A stretch of DNA of 64,000 bases from Primulina eburnea. Taxonomy: Eukaryota; Streptophyta; Magnoliopsida; Lamiales; Gesneriaceae. Under the pieces are notes generated by a model. The model saw only the letters and a program-made list of their open reading frames with translations, searched no databases and was not told the origin of the DNA. Numbering within the stretch: position 1 is the stretch's first letter; each line of letters begins with the position of its first letter. This document shows, one piece after another, positions 53,683 to 64,000 of the stretch. Made by a program: the position numbers and the translations under genes. The DNA is taken from contig NC_133108.1 of the NCBI RefSeq assembly GCF_022965805.1, positions 24,767,545 through 24,831,544 on the forward strand, read 5' to 3'.

Positions 53683-54967
53683 GTTCATTTTTAACTTGTT
53701 TTGAAGTTAAGATGTTGAGAGAAATCAGATATGATGAGTATTAGATGTTCTTGTGATGGTTATGATGTTATAATTGGAATCGGATCGAAAGAACGGTATC
53801 GTATGCACTTGTTATTGAATTACAGCATATATGTGATAAGTTTATGCAGCATATTGAAGTTATGAGATGTATATGCTTGTGTATGAGTTGGTGATATGGA
53901 TAAACTGATATTCGACTTGTTGATATTATCGGCATCTCGAGACTACGCTGTTATGCCGTTAAACTGTATCAGAATCGATTACTGGATTGTATATGAATTG
54001 CTTCAAGTCATATAGGTGGATAGATGATATCTAGACATTGATATTGCAGATTTGTATTGGCCACTTTAAACTCGAGGCTTTGACGACGACAGATTATTCC
54101 GCAAGAAAGGTATAATGCATGTTTTGTTTGGGGAGATACAACTCAAATGAGATCACATTTGAGTTTCCCAATCAAAATCACATACTAGATTTATTGTTTA
54201 TCTTGTGATATGATTGTGATTTGTTTATAGACTGGTATTCAAATCTTTTGAGATGATTATGGTTTGTTTACAGATTGTAATTCATTGCATTTAAGATAGG
54301 GAGTCTTGACAGAACAGTCAAACTTCTAGACGTTCGGTGATATCACAGCTTAGGGGAAGATCAGTCTCCTATTGTAGATGTGGATACAGATCAGGCCGAA
54401 GTCTAGGAATAAGACGTACAGTCACCCCGATTGGGAGGGTAGGTGATAGATCGTCTTATTCACACCGGGATTCCTAGAGTTATAGTCGAGTCGAGTCCAG
54501 ACATGGTTTGATTCGCATTGCATAATTATATGGATGTCATTCATTATAGCATGTTTCATGTTTTAGATTGATTATATGAATGTATACATGTTTATACTGG
54601 GATTTGTTCTCACCGGAGTTTCCGGCTATTGTTATGTCTGTATGTGTGCATAACAACAGGTGGGGCAGGATCTTGGTCGAGACAGAGATGAGATCGTGAT
54701 AGCGTGATGGCTTCGGGCGCAGCAGAAGACAAGTAGTTTTTACTAGCTTTGTACTACTTGTAGATAGTAGTTTGTTTTAAACACTAGTGGTACGAATGTA
54801 TAATAGCAAGACTTGTATTTACATTTGATGAAATAAAGTAGAAGTATCTATTGTGCTTAGTTTTATTAACATTTGATGTAATGTTAAAAGCAAAAAAATT
54901 TGACCCACTTTTCATAATAAAGATCCATTTAATCCCAAATAAATGAGTTAGAGCCCGGGTTCCCACA
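53683..54967 (+). repeat. Element I 5' LTR, second part (with J duplication GTTCA at its start)
   Basis: Resumes at GTTCA (53683-53687, the duplicated target) and runs to GGGTTCCCACA at 54967. It matches 62992-64000 closely as far as the window allows. Contains the R-U5 hairpin (54626-54659). No gene. Confidence 0.94.
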
Positions 54968-54972
54968 ACAGG

Positions 54973-54984
54973 TGGTATCAGAGC
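54973..54984 (+). promoter_or_regulatory. Element I primer-binding site
   Basis: TGGTATCAGAGC, five bases after the LTR end. The following 240 bp up to the gag ATG are AT-rich leader with nothing else recognised. Confidence 0.92.
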
Positions 54985-55222
54985 GATAGATCCTTTAGAG
55001 TAAGATAAGATAGAATGAGCGGGGTAGATTGAGTTTTCTTTCCTTGCTTTATGATGTGCTAGCATGATGTATTGTTTCTATATTACATGTTGTGCATTAT
55101 CTGATGTGATTACATCATGTAATGACTGAATCAGAACCGATTCTGGATCAGAGGTAAATGATCAGAGGAGGGCTGAGACAGTTTGTATAGCCTGTACACT
55201 AATTTGTTTGAATATCAGATAC

Positions 55223-56254
55223 ATGCCTCCTAGAAGAGCAGTCGTGCCTTTGCGACCAACAGCACCAGAACAAGATAGCACATCCGAGGATCCGATGGAT
55301 GTTACTGCTACACCCATGGAGACTCTGTTAAAACGATTCCAGTCTTTCCGACCACCTACCTTAAGAGGTACAGAAAACGCAATCGAATGTGAAAGCTGTT
55401 TGGAGGATATTGAGATGTTATTCGAGTCTCTAGAATACAGTGATGAGAAAAGAGTGAGACTCATTGGCCATAAATTGCAAGATGTGGCTAAGAATTGGTG
55501 GTTGAATATCAAAAGAGCATTCGAGCAGCGTGGCACAGAGATTACATGGAAAGTGTTCAAGACAGAGTTCTATCAGCGATTCTTTCCTATATCCTACCGT
55601 AAAGATAAAGGCGCTGAGTTTGCAAACCTGAGGCAAGGGCAATTGAACATTGATAAATACGTCGCTAAATTTTCTTCCTTGCTTCGCTTAGCACCTCATG
55701 TTTCAAGTAGTGATGAGGCCGTAGCAGATCAATTTATAAACGGCTTAAATCCCGATATCTTTACATTGGTAAATACTGGGAGACCCAACAACTTTGCCGA
55801 TGCATTGAACCGCGCCAAAGGTGCAGAAGCAGGATTGCTTAGGCAACGGAGTGTTCCGTATTTTGCTCCGATTCCGAGACCGCCACAACCTGCAGTGCAA
55901 CCTTCTCCTAGAATTGAGAGTGGTGGTAGCAGTAGTGGGCGAAAGGATCAGCTGAAAGCGAAAGGGAAACAGTTTAAAAGACCCGGGAGCAGTTCGTCGA
56001 GCTCCAGTGGATCAAGACAGAGTGGTTTTGATCAGAGTACAAGGTACACGGGTGTATATTGCAATTCTTGTGGTGGCAGGCATGCCACAGAGCAGTGTCA
56101 AAGAGTGACGGGGAGATGCAACATATGTAGACAACAAGGACATTTCGCCAAAGTCTGTCCTCAGAGGAGTGGTGTGCCGAGATTTCAGGATGCAGGGTCA
56201 TCTGCATCAGTGACTCAGCCTGAGAGGCAAGCTTCATCGGTTCACTCTTTTTAG
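55223..56254 (+). pseudogene. gag: Element I gag
   Basis: ATG at 55223 (MPPRRAVVPLRPTAPEQDS). The capsid domain runs from PTLRGTENAIECESCLEDIE to LRQGQLNIDKYVAKFSSLLR and VADQFINGLNPDIF, followed by a Ser-rich basic region and a zinc knuckle CNICRQQGHFAKVC, preceded by a CNSCGGRHATEQC pair. A TAG (56252-56254) replaces the CAG of the related element J, separating gag from protease. Otherwise open over 343 codons. Confidence 0.93.
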
Positions 56255-57721
56255 CCGCCACCTACACAGACCCAGCCTCGCGCCAGAGGTGGTCAGATCG
56301 GGAGTCAGCAGACCCGACAACAGGCTCAAGTGTTTGCATTGACAGAGGAGCAAGCACAGGATGCACCAGACGATGTCATCGCATGTAACTGTTCTCTTTG
56401 TGGTTATCCTGCTTATATATTGATAGATACAGGTGCATCGCATACATTCATCTCAGAACGATTCCCGTTATTGCATTCCTTGCCTGTTGAGTCTTTGTTG
56501 GATGTAGTGTCTATTACTTCTCCGTTGGGAAGTGGTTTGATATCTGTAACTACGGTTAGACATTGCATTTTACAGTTTGAGGATCATGAAATTGATCTAG
56601 ATTGCATAGTACTTGGGCTAGCTGATTTTGATTGCATTGTTGGGATTGACATGTTAACAAAGTACAGAGCCACCGTGGATTGTTTCCACAAGATTGTCAG
56701 ATTCATACCAGAAATGGCAGAAGAGTGGAAATTCTATGGTAAGGGTTCCAGATCTCGGATTCCCTTGATTTCGGCTTTGACTATGAATAAGTTGTTGCAG
56801 AAAGGAGCAGATGTTCCTTGTGTATGCTGTAGATGTACAGAAATCGAGCCCGGCGTTGGCAGACTTGCCAATAGTACGGGAGTTTGCAGATGTGTTCCCA
56901 GATGAAATAACAGGGTTACCTCCAGCTCGAGAGGTAGATTTTAGCATAGATCTTATGCCAGGTACTGTTCCTATATCTCGAGCTCCGTATAAGATGGCGC
57001 CTGTTGAACTGAAAGAATTGAAAGCACAATTAGAAGATCTTCTATCCAAGGGATATATCCGACCTAGTGTATCTCTTTGGGGCGCACCAGTGCTCTTTGT
57101 GCGAAAGAAAGATGGATCGATGCGATTGTGTATAGACTATCGGCAATTGAACAAATCGACAGTGAAGAATAAATATCCATTGCCGCGCATCGACGATTTA
57201 TTTGATCAATTACAGGGATCATCGATTTATTCTAAGATCGATTTGCGATCCGGATATCATCAACTCAGAGTTCGAGATCTAGACATACCAAAAACATCAT
57301 TTCGAACCAGGTATGGACATTACGAATTTATTGTCATGCCTTTTGGTTTAACAAATGCTCCAGCAGTGTTTATGAGTCTGATGAACCGCATTTTTCAGAA
57401 GTACTTGGATGAGTTTGTGATTGTATTTATTGATGATATTTTGGTATACTCAAAGAATCTGAATGAGCATGTCAATCATTTGATAATTGTGTTGCAAACA
57501 CTGAGAAATGAAAGATTATATGCTAAACTAACCAAGTGCGAGTTTTGGTTGAGACAGGTTGTCTTCTTGGGTCATATTATATCTGGAGATGGTATTGCTG
57601 TAGATCCGAGTAAAGTGGAAGATGTGATCAGTTGGCCTAGACCGACTTCTGTGCCAGAGATACGCAGTTTCATGGGTCTAGCAGGGTACTATAGAAGATT
57701 CATCAAAGATTTCTCCAGTAT
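56255..57721 (+). pseudogene. pol: Element I protease and RT
   Basis: Protease active site [12 protein letters not shown] (about 56420), then a small deletion near 56812 that shifts frame at KGAD/FLVYAV. RT continues from [20 protein letters not shown] through [12 protein letters not shown] (intact catalytic aspartates) to [14 protein letters not shown]. It is cut at the SI-A codons by solo LTR K (57722-60377), which splits pol from RNase H. Confidence 0.93.
57717..57721. repeat. Target-site duplication of K, left copy
   Basis: AGTAT, repeated at 60378-60382; the pol reading joins across it. Confidence 0.92.
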
Positions 57722-58029
57722 TGTGGGGGACCCGGGCTCTAAATCAAATTCTATCTGGGATTAAATGGATCTGTGAGAAAATGTGGGTCAAATTTTTGCT
57801 TTTTAACATTAAATCACATGTATATAAACAAGCATAAGATCTTTCTTTATTTAAGTACAACAAACATACATATATGTTTGGTTCTAGTACATTTAAACAA
57901 ACTAGTGTTTAATACAATTTACAATCTATAAGTAATAAAAATCTGATAAACACCACTAGCAGTCCTCTGCGCCCGAAGTCACCACTCTAACTCGATCTCA
58001 TCTCTGTCGTGACCCCGATCCTGCCCCAC

Positions 58030-58063
58030 CTGTTGTTATGCACACATACAGACATAACAACAG
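58030..58063 (-). other. R-U5 hairpin in K
   Basis: Arms CTGTTGTTATG and CATAACAACAG are fully complementary around the loop TCTGTATGTGTG in element sense. Confidence 0.6.
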
Positions 58064-58772
58064 CCGGAAACTCCGGTGAGAACAAATCCTAGTATAAAAC
58101 ATGTAAACATGCATATGCATAATAAAATCATAAAGCATAATCTCATGCATGTAACATAAATAATAGGTTCCATAGTCTATGAAACCAATCCATAAAAGCA
58201 TGCAATGCAAATTAACTCATGTCTTGACTCAACTCGACTCTACTCTAGGGATCCCGGTGTGAATAAGATGTCACTGTTTGTTACCTACCCTCCCAATCGG
58301 GGTAACTGTACGTCTTATTCCTAGACTTCGGTCGTGTCTGTATCGAATGTCTACAATCAGAGGAAGTCTGCTCCTATGCACCGATACACCGAACGTCTAG
58401 TTTCGACAAATTTGTCAATGACTCTCCTATCTCAATGCTTGAATATAAATCTATAAAAAAAGCATGATCATATCAATAGATTTGAATATAAATCTATAAA
58501 CAAATCCAAAACATATCAAAAGATACAATAATAAATCTAGTATGTGATTTTGTTGGGAAACTCTAATCAAATCTGATTCGAGTCGTGTCTTCCCTATAAT
58601 CACATGAATTATACCTTTCTTATCGTAGTCTTTTCGTAGTCGAAGCCTCGAAGACGAATCTGTCAATTTCAATCTGAAATGGCAATCACCAATGTACATT
58701 CTATCAATCTCTCAATCAATACAATACATATCAAATTCAATACTTGATCTCGGTACAATTTGACGACATAAC

Positions 58773-59476
58773 GACGTAATTTCTCAATGCCGGTCAATCC
58801 AACTCACAACATATATCAATAATTCATCAATCTCAACTCATAATCATCATCATAGTACATTCCAAGTTCTAAAATCTGAACATGCTCAATCAAGAATATG
58901 CTGAAAATCATAACGATTAAGTTCGATATCAATTATTCGTCCCGGTTTCGAATATACATTCATAATCATCTTAAGAACACATATCCATGAGCATATTAAA
59001 GTTTCCCCAACATCCATATCTCATATCATACAGGAATTGAAGGAAACTTACATCACCCTGAAGCTAATGATGAGAGAAGCTCAAAACCGAAATCGGATTT
59101 AAATTTGGATGTCTAAATCTTGAGAAATCTAACTTCCAAGCCTTGAAGAATTTGAAGAATTCTTAGAGCTATCTCTCGGTTAGCTCAGCTGAATGGCAAG
59201 GAAAAGAAGACACCTCTATATATATCTTGCATGTTAAGTAATACATGGCCATTTCATTGTGTAACACGCACGACCGCGGGTGCGGTAGCTTCCATAGCGC
59301 GGGTGCGCTCAAGCTTCGGCAGCATTTTCATTTTTTCAAAATTCAACGACCGCGGGTGCGGTCACCCCACTGTAGCTGCACCGCGGGTGCGGTCCTTCTA
59401 TCACCGCGGGTGCGGTCTCGCTTCGTAAAAATGTGCAACTTTCTGTCCATGCTACCGCGGGTGCGGTGCTTCCTAG
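58773..59476. repeat. 704-bp tandem duplication in K, copy 1
   Basis: Begins at ACGTAATTTCTCAATGCC and ends with the dyad array up to GCTTCCTAG. Copy 2 starts at once with the same bases; only a few substitutions separate them. Confidence 0.92.
59270..59470. promoter_or_regulatory. Dyad array in K, copy 1 (6 units)
   Basis: Reverse-complement view of the same motif: ACCGC-GGGT-GCGGT five times and AGCGC-GGGT-GCGCT once, upstream in element sense of a TATATATAG box (about 59217-59225). Confidence 0.68.
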
Positions 59477-60180
59477 TACGTAATTTCTCAATGCCAGTCA
59501 ATCCAACTCACAACATATATCAATAATTCATCAATCTCAACTCATAATCATCATCATAGTACATTCCAAGTTCTAAAATCTGAACATGCTCAATCAAGAA
59601 TATGCTGAAAATCATAACAATTAAGTTCGATATCAATTCTTCGTCCCGGTTTAGAATATACATTCATAATCATCTTAAGAACACATATCCATGAGCATAT
59701 TAAAGTTTCCCCAACATCCATATCTCATATCATACAGGAATTGAAGGAAACTTACATCACCCTGAAGCTAATGATGAGAGAAGCTCAAAACCAAAATCGG
59801 ATTTAAATTTGGATGTCTAAATCTTGAGAAACCTAACTTCCAAGCCTTGAAGAATTTGAAGAATTCTTAGAGCTATCTCTCGGTTAGCTCAGCTGAATGG
59901 CAAGGAAAAGAAGACACCTCTATATATATCTTGCATGTTAAGTAATACATGGCCATTTCATTGTGTAACACGCACGACCGCGGGTGCGGTAGCTTCCATA
60001 GCGCGGGTGCGCTCAAGCTTCGGCAGCATTTTCATTTTTTCAAAATTCAACGACCGCGGGTGCGGTCACCCCACTGTAGCTGCACCGCGGGTGCGGTCCT
60101 TCTATCACCGCGGGTGCGGTCTCGCTTCGTAAAAATGTGCAACTTTCTGTCCATGCTACCGCGGGTGCGGTGCTTCCTAG
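59477..60180. repeat. 704-bp tandem duplication in K, copy 2
   Basis: Direct tandem copy of 58773-59476, carrying a second dyad array and a second TATA-like box, so this solo LTR has two potential promoters in series. Confidence 0.92.
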
Positions 60181-60275
60181 ACCGCGGGTGCGGTGTTGCT
60201 TCGGCAGTACATTCAAAATTCCAGAATTAATAACCGCGGGTGCACTCTTGTTCTAAGCGCGGGTGCAGTCTATCA
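59974..60275. promoter_or_regulatory. Dyad array in K, copy 2 plus flanking units (9 units)
   Basis: Six units identical to copy 1, then three further units up to 60275 (one ACCGC-GGGT-GCGGT, two decayed). Confidence 0.68.
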
Positions 60276-60377
60276 ACACTCTAATTCCTCATGTCTTTCT
60301 CCCCTCATTGCACGTCATGCATTCTCATATATTCCGAGTCTCACGTCAATGAAGATTAATAAATTTCAAGCCTTACA

Positions 60378-60382
60378 AGTAT
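60378..60382. repeat. Target-site duplication of K, right copy
   Basis: AGTAT, identical to 57717-57721. Confidence 0.92.
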
Positions 60383-62417
60383 TGCAAAACCAATTACCCA
60401 GTTGACACAAAAGAATGCGCCATTTTTATGGTCCGAGGATTGTGAGTCTAGCTTTGTGGAATTGAAGAAGAAGCTGACCAGTGGTCCAGTACTGACGATA
60501 CCTTCAGGTACAGGTGATTTCGTGGTATATTGTGATGCCTCTCACCGAGGATTGGGATGTGTTCTTATGTAGTGAGGTCATGTGGTCGCATGCGCCTCGA
60601 GACAACTGAAGCCACATGAAGTCCGATACCCCATTCATGATCTTGAATTGGCGGCTATCGTATTTGCATTAAAGATTTGGCGTCACTATCTCTACGGCGA
60701 GAAATTTGAGATTTACTCCGATCACAAGAGCCTGAAGTATCTATTTTCTCAATCAGAACTGAATATGCGACAGCGTAGATGGCTTGATCTACTGAAAGAC
60801 TTTGATTGTGAAATCAAATACTATCCAGGGAAGTCAAATGCAGCAGCGGACGCCTTGAGTCGAAAGGTCTGTTCCCTATCCTTATCGACGATAGGTGTTA
60901 CAAAGTTAGTTGAAACTTGCTGTTTGTCTGGATTAGAATTTGATACAAAGAATAGGCCACTACAACTTGCTAAAATCCGAGTTGAGCCTGATTTGATTAT
61001 GAGAATCAAAGAAGCCCAAAGAATGGATCAGAATGTGCAGAAATCAATTCACATGGTCAGATCAGGGCATTTGTCAGAATATCAGGTACGTGATCATGTG
61101 CTGTATGTGAATAACCGTCTTGTAGTGCCAGATGTTTCAGACTTGAGACATCAGATTCTATCAGAAGCACATTGTAGTCGGTTTAGCATTTATCCTGGTG
61201 GCAGAAAGATGTACAATGATTTGAAGACGCAGTTCTGGTGGAAACAGATGAAGTCATATATTGCAGAATTTGTGTCTAAGTGCTTGAACTGCCAACAGGT
61301 AAAAGCTGAGAGGAAGAAGCCCGGAGGTTTACTTCAGAGTTTAGCTATTCCAGAATGGAAATGGGATCACATTTCCATGGATTTCGTGACGAAGTTACCT
61401 CGATCATCTAGAGGCTGTGATGCGATTTGGGTCATTATTGACAGACTGACCAAATCAGCTTGCTTTATTCCGTAAAGAATGACGTATCGGCATGATCAGA
61501 TGGCGGAGATATATCTCCGAGAGGTAGTCAGATTACATGGTGTGCCGAAGTCTATCGTATCAGATCGTGATTCACGATTCACTGCACATTTCTGGCACAG
61601 TTTACAGCAGGCTATAGGTACGACATTACACCTGAGTACTGTTCATCATCCTCAGACAGACGGACAGTCAGAACGAACTATCCAGACTCTAGAGGATATG
61701 TTGAGAGCCGTAGTGCTAGATTTTGGCACTAGTTGGCAAGATTCTCTACCTTTTTGTGAATTCTCTTATAATAACAGCTATCAGACGAGCATTGAGATGG
61801 CGCCGTTTGAAGCTTTATATGGCAAGAAGTGCAGATCTCCGCTGTACTGGGATGACATCTCAGAGGTACCAGAACTTGGGCCAGATATGATTCGTGACAT
61901 GACTGAGAAGGTGAAAATCATTCAGAAGAGAATGAAGACGGCACAAGATAGACAAGCGTAATACGCCAATATCAGACGTAGACCGTTGGTATTCGAGCAA
62001 GGAGACAGAGTATTTTTGAAGATTTCTCCATTCAGAGGCGTTGTCAGATTTGGCAAGCGTGGGAAGTTGTCTCCTAGATACGTCGGTCTTTATGAGATCT
62101 TAGAGAAGATTGGCGACCGAGCCTATCGACTTGCTCTTCCTCCTTCGTTATCCGGGATACATGATGTTTTTCATGTGTCAATGTTGCGTAGATATATGCC
62201 GGATATTTCTCATGTCATTCAGCCTGACAAAGCGGAGCTTGATCAGACCTTGAGCTATGTTGAGCAACCAATACAAATTCTTGATCGGAAAGAAAAGAAG
62301 CTCAGGACAAAGACTATTCCACTAGTGAATGTCCAATGGAGTCGACATGGCATAGAAGAAGCAACTTGGGAGACAGAAGCAGATATGCGACAGAAACATC
62401 CCGAGTTATTTACATAA
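60383..62417 (+). pseudogene. pol: Element I RNase H-integrase-chromodomain
   Basis: Resumes pol after K with [14 protein letters not shown]. RNase H reads [14 protein letters not shown], then two adjacent stops TAG TGA (60570-60575), then [21 protein letters not shown]. Integrase follows: HHCC region (CLNCQQVKA), core ([34 protein letters not shown]), with a stop at about 61473-61475 and another at 61959-61961. The chromodomain (TIPLVNVQWSRHGIEEATWE) ends at HPELFT with TAA at 62415-62417. All catalytic residues are in place; only the stops disable it. Confidence 0.94.
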
Positions 62418-62503
62418 TGTAAGTAAATCTTCAGTTCTGATTATATTACTTGTCATGTATGTTTAATAGATTGCCTGTGATTTCGAGGGCGAAATCATTC
62501 TTT

Positions 62504-62516
62504 AGAGGGGGAGAAA
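62504..62516 (+). promoter_or_regulatory. Element I polypurine tract
   Basis: AGAGGGGGAGAAA directly before the 3' LTR start TGTAAGGTCC. Confidence 0.9.
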
Positions 62517-64000
62517 TGTAAGGTCCGAGATCTATTAGTATTCATTAATATGAGACTCGGAAGATATGAGAATGCATGATGTGTAAGGAGAGGAGAAAAG
62601 ACATGAGAAATATGGTTTTGCAAGACCGCACCCGCGCTTAGATTAAGAGTGCACCCGCGGTCATGCAATTGTGGATTTTTGTAAGAAAAGCCGAAGCCAC
62701 ACCGCACCCGCGGTGCATGGGCAGAAAGTTGGCAAATTTTATTCGAAGCAAGACCGCACCCGCGGTCTTGTGTGTATTGTGAAAAATAAGACACTTGCCC
62801 CTACCATGCAATAAGAGGTGATGTGTCTTCATTTCTTGCATTCAGAGTGCTGAGGGCCGAGAGAATCCAGGAAGAAATCTTCCATTTCCTTTGATTTTTG
62901 ATTTGTGATGTTGAATGAAGTAGTAGTCTGATTTTCGATACGAGTTGAGATTCTTACTCCTTGCATCAAGAGCTATCCAAGGATGTAAGTATTGTTCATT
63001 TTTAACTTGTTTTGAAGTTAAGATGTTGAGAGAAATCAGATATGATGAGTATTAGATGTTCTTGTGATGGTTATGATGTTATAATCGGAATCGGATCGAA
63101 ATAACGGTATCGTATGCACTTGTTATTGAATTACAACATATATGTGATAAGTTTATGCAGCATATTGAAGTTATGAGATGTATATGCTTGTGTATGAGTT
63201 GGTGATATGGATAGACTGATATTCGACTTGTTGATATTATCGGCATCTCGAGACTACGCTGTTATGCCGTTAAACTGTATCAGAATCGATTACTGGATTG
63301 TATATGAATTGCTTCAAGTCATATAGGTGGATAGATGATATCTAGACATTGATATTGCAGATTTGTATTGGCCACTTTAAACTCGAGGCTTTGACGACGA
63401 CAGATTATTCCGCAAGAAAGGTATAATGCATGTTTTGTTTGGGGAGATACAACTCAAATGAGATCCCATTTGAGTTTCCCAATCAAAATCACATACTAGA
63501 TTTATTGTTTATCTTGTGATATGATTGTGATTTGTTTATAGACTGGTATTCAAATCTTTTGAGATGATTATGGTTTGTTTACAGATTGTAATTCATTGCA
63601 TTTAAGATAGGGAGTCTTGACAGAACAGTCAAACTTCTAGACGTTCGGTGATATCACAGCTTAGGGGAAGATCAGTCTCCTATTGTAGATGTGGATACAG
63701 ATCAGGCCGAAGTCTAGGAATAAGACGTACAGTCACCCCGATTGGGAGGGTAGGTGATAGATCGTCTTATTCACACCGGGATCCCTAGAGTTATAGTCGA
63801 GTCGAGTCCAGACATGGTTTGATTCGCATTGCATGATTATATGGATGTCATTCATTATAGCATGTTTCATGTTTTAGATTGATTATATGCATGTATACAT
63901 GTTTATACTGGGATTTGTTCTCACCGGAGTTTCCGCTGTTGTTATGTCTGTATGTGTGCATAACAACAGGTGGGGCAGGATCTGGGTCGAGACAGAGATA
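62517..64000 (+). repeat. Element I 3' LTR (runs off the window)
   Basis: Matches the 5' LTR closely outside the dyad array, where only four units remain (62622-62770). It includes the hairpin at 63936-63969 and is cut by the window end before its terminus. Confidence 0.94.
62622..62770. promoter_or_regulatory. Dyad array, element I 3' LTR (4 units)
   Basis: Four ACCGC-ACCC-GCGGT-like units against nine in the 5' LTR. The missing segments start and end at units, as expected for recombination between repeats. Confidence 0.68.

Larger units (their letters stand above)
57722..60377 (-). mobile_element. Solo LTR K of the I family, with internal tandem duplication
   Basis: In its own sense it starts TGTAAGGCTTG (at 60377) and ends CCCGGGTCCCCCACA (at 57722), homologous to but diverged from the I LTR, and no internal domain is present. 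The perfect duplication AGTAT brackets it. At 2,656 bp it is longer than the I LTR (about 1.9 kb) because a 704-bp block is present twice (58773-59476 and 59477-60180). Confidence 0.92.
45839..64000 (+). mobile_element. Element I: Tekay-like chromovirus split by J and K
   Basis: 5' LTR (45839-46461 and 53688-54967, split by J), primer-binding site, gag, protease, RT (to 57721), solo LTR K, then RNase H to chromodomain (60383-62417), purine tract and 3' LTR from 62517 to beyond the window. It inserted in H's RT/RNase H junction; the bases before it are CAGAG (45834-45838), whose duplicate is outside. A few stops and one frameshift; otherwise well preserved. Confidence 0.93.

Noticed and set aside
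1..64000. Host protein-coding genes or captured host exons
   Set aside because: All recognisable coding is gag, protease, integrase, RT, RNase H, chromodomain or the F third ORF. No other family was recognised.

Overview
The window is plant nuclear DNA, most likely from a eudicot; the species cannot be told from the sequence. I find no host gene. Almost every base belongs to LTR retrotransposons inserted into one another, plus a small DNA-transposon remnant. The plant call rests on Tekay/Del-like and CRM/Reina-like Ty3/gypsy chromoviruses, Sirevirus-like Ty1/copia elements, and primer-binding sites of the form TGGTATCAGAG that match the 3' end of plant initiator tRNA-Met.

Layout. Elements are lettered A to L (L is the 33.4-35.5 kb solo LTR). 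(1) 1-20.4 kb: old gypsy element B (+) is broken by A (+, only its 3' part is in the window, 1-4928) and by C (+, 5165-16593, a coding-free copia derivative). C's 3' LTR is broken by D (+, 7787-15596, a full-length gypsy element with TSD GCTAG). (2) 20.4-32.45 kb: decayed gypsy element E (+) is broken by F (-, 22696-31542, TSD GACTT), a young nearly intact Sirevirus-like copia element with gag, pol and an extra ORF downstream of pol. A short CACTA-like terminus follows. (3) 32.6-41.6 kb: decayed gypsy element G (-). Its LTR holds a 2,071-bp solo LTR (L) with TSD GCACT. (4) 41.6-64 kb: H (+, CRM/Reina-like) enters G's gag. I (+, Tekay-like) enters H after the RT and runs off the window. J (+, 46462-53682, TSD GTTCA) lies in I's 5' LTR. 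K (-, solo LTR, 57722-60377, TSD AGTAT) lies in I's pol.

Coding state. Only F keeps long ORFs for all its proteins. D, I and A are recent but carry a few stops and frameshifts. B, E and G are heavily decayed. All gypsy pols share the order protease, RT, RNase H, integrase, and a C-terminal chromodomain where that end is preserved.

Most notable points. (a) Element J carries an almost complete initiator tRNA-Met sequence (48390-48459) fused to its primer-binding site, followed by an inverted gag-protease-RT-RNase H-integrase block, all between LTRs that are themselves intact. This looks like a product of aberrant reverse transcription using the tRNA as template. (b) Several LTR families each carry an array of short GC-rich dyads in the presumed promoter-proximal U3. 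One motif, ACCGC-ACCC-GCGGT, is shared by three LTR families (D, H, I/K), with a compensatory arm variant AGCGC-ACCC-GCGCT. (c) F has its LTR-type dyads a second time, just upstream of its third ORF, suggesting an internal promoter. (d) A hairpin near the 3' end of the I, J and K LTRs shows a compensatory base-pair change.
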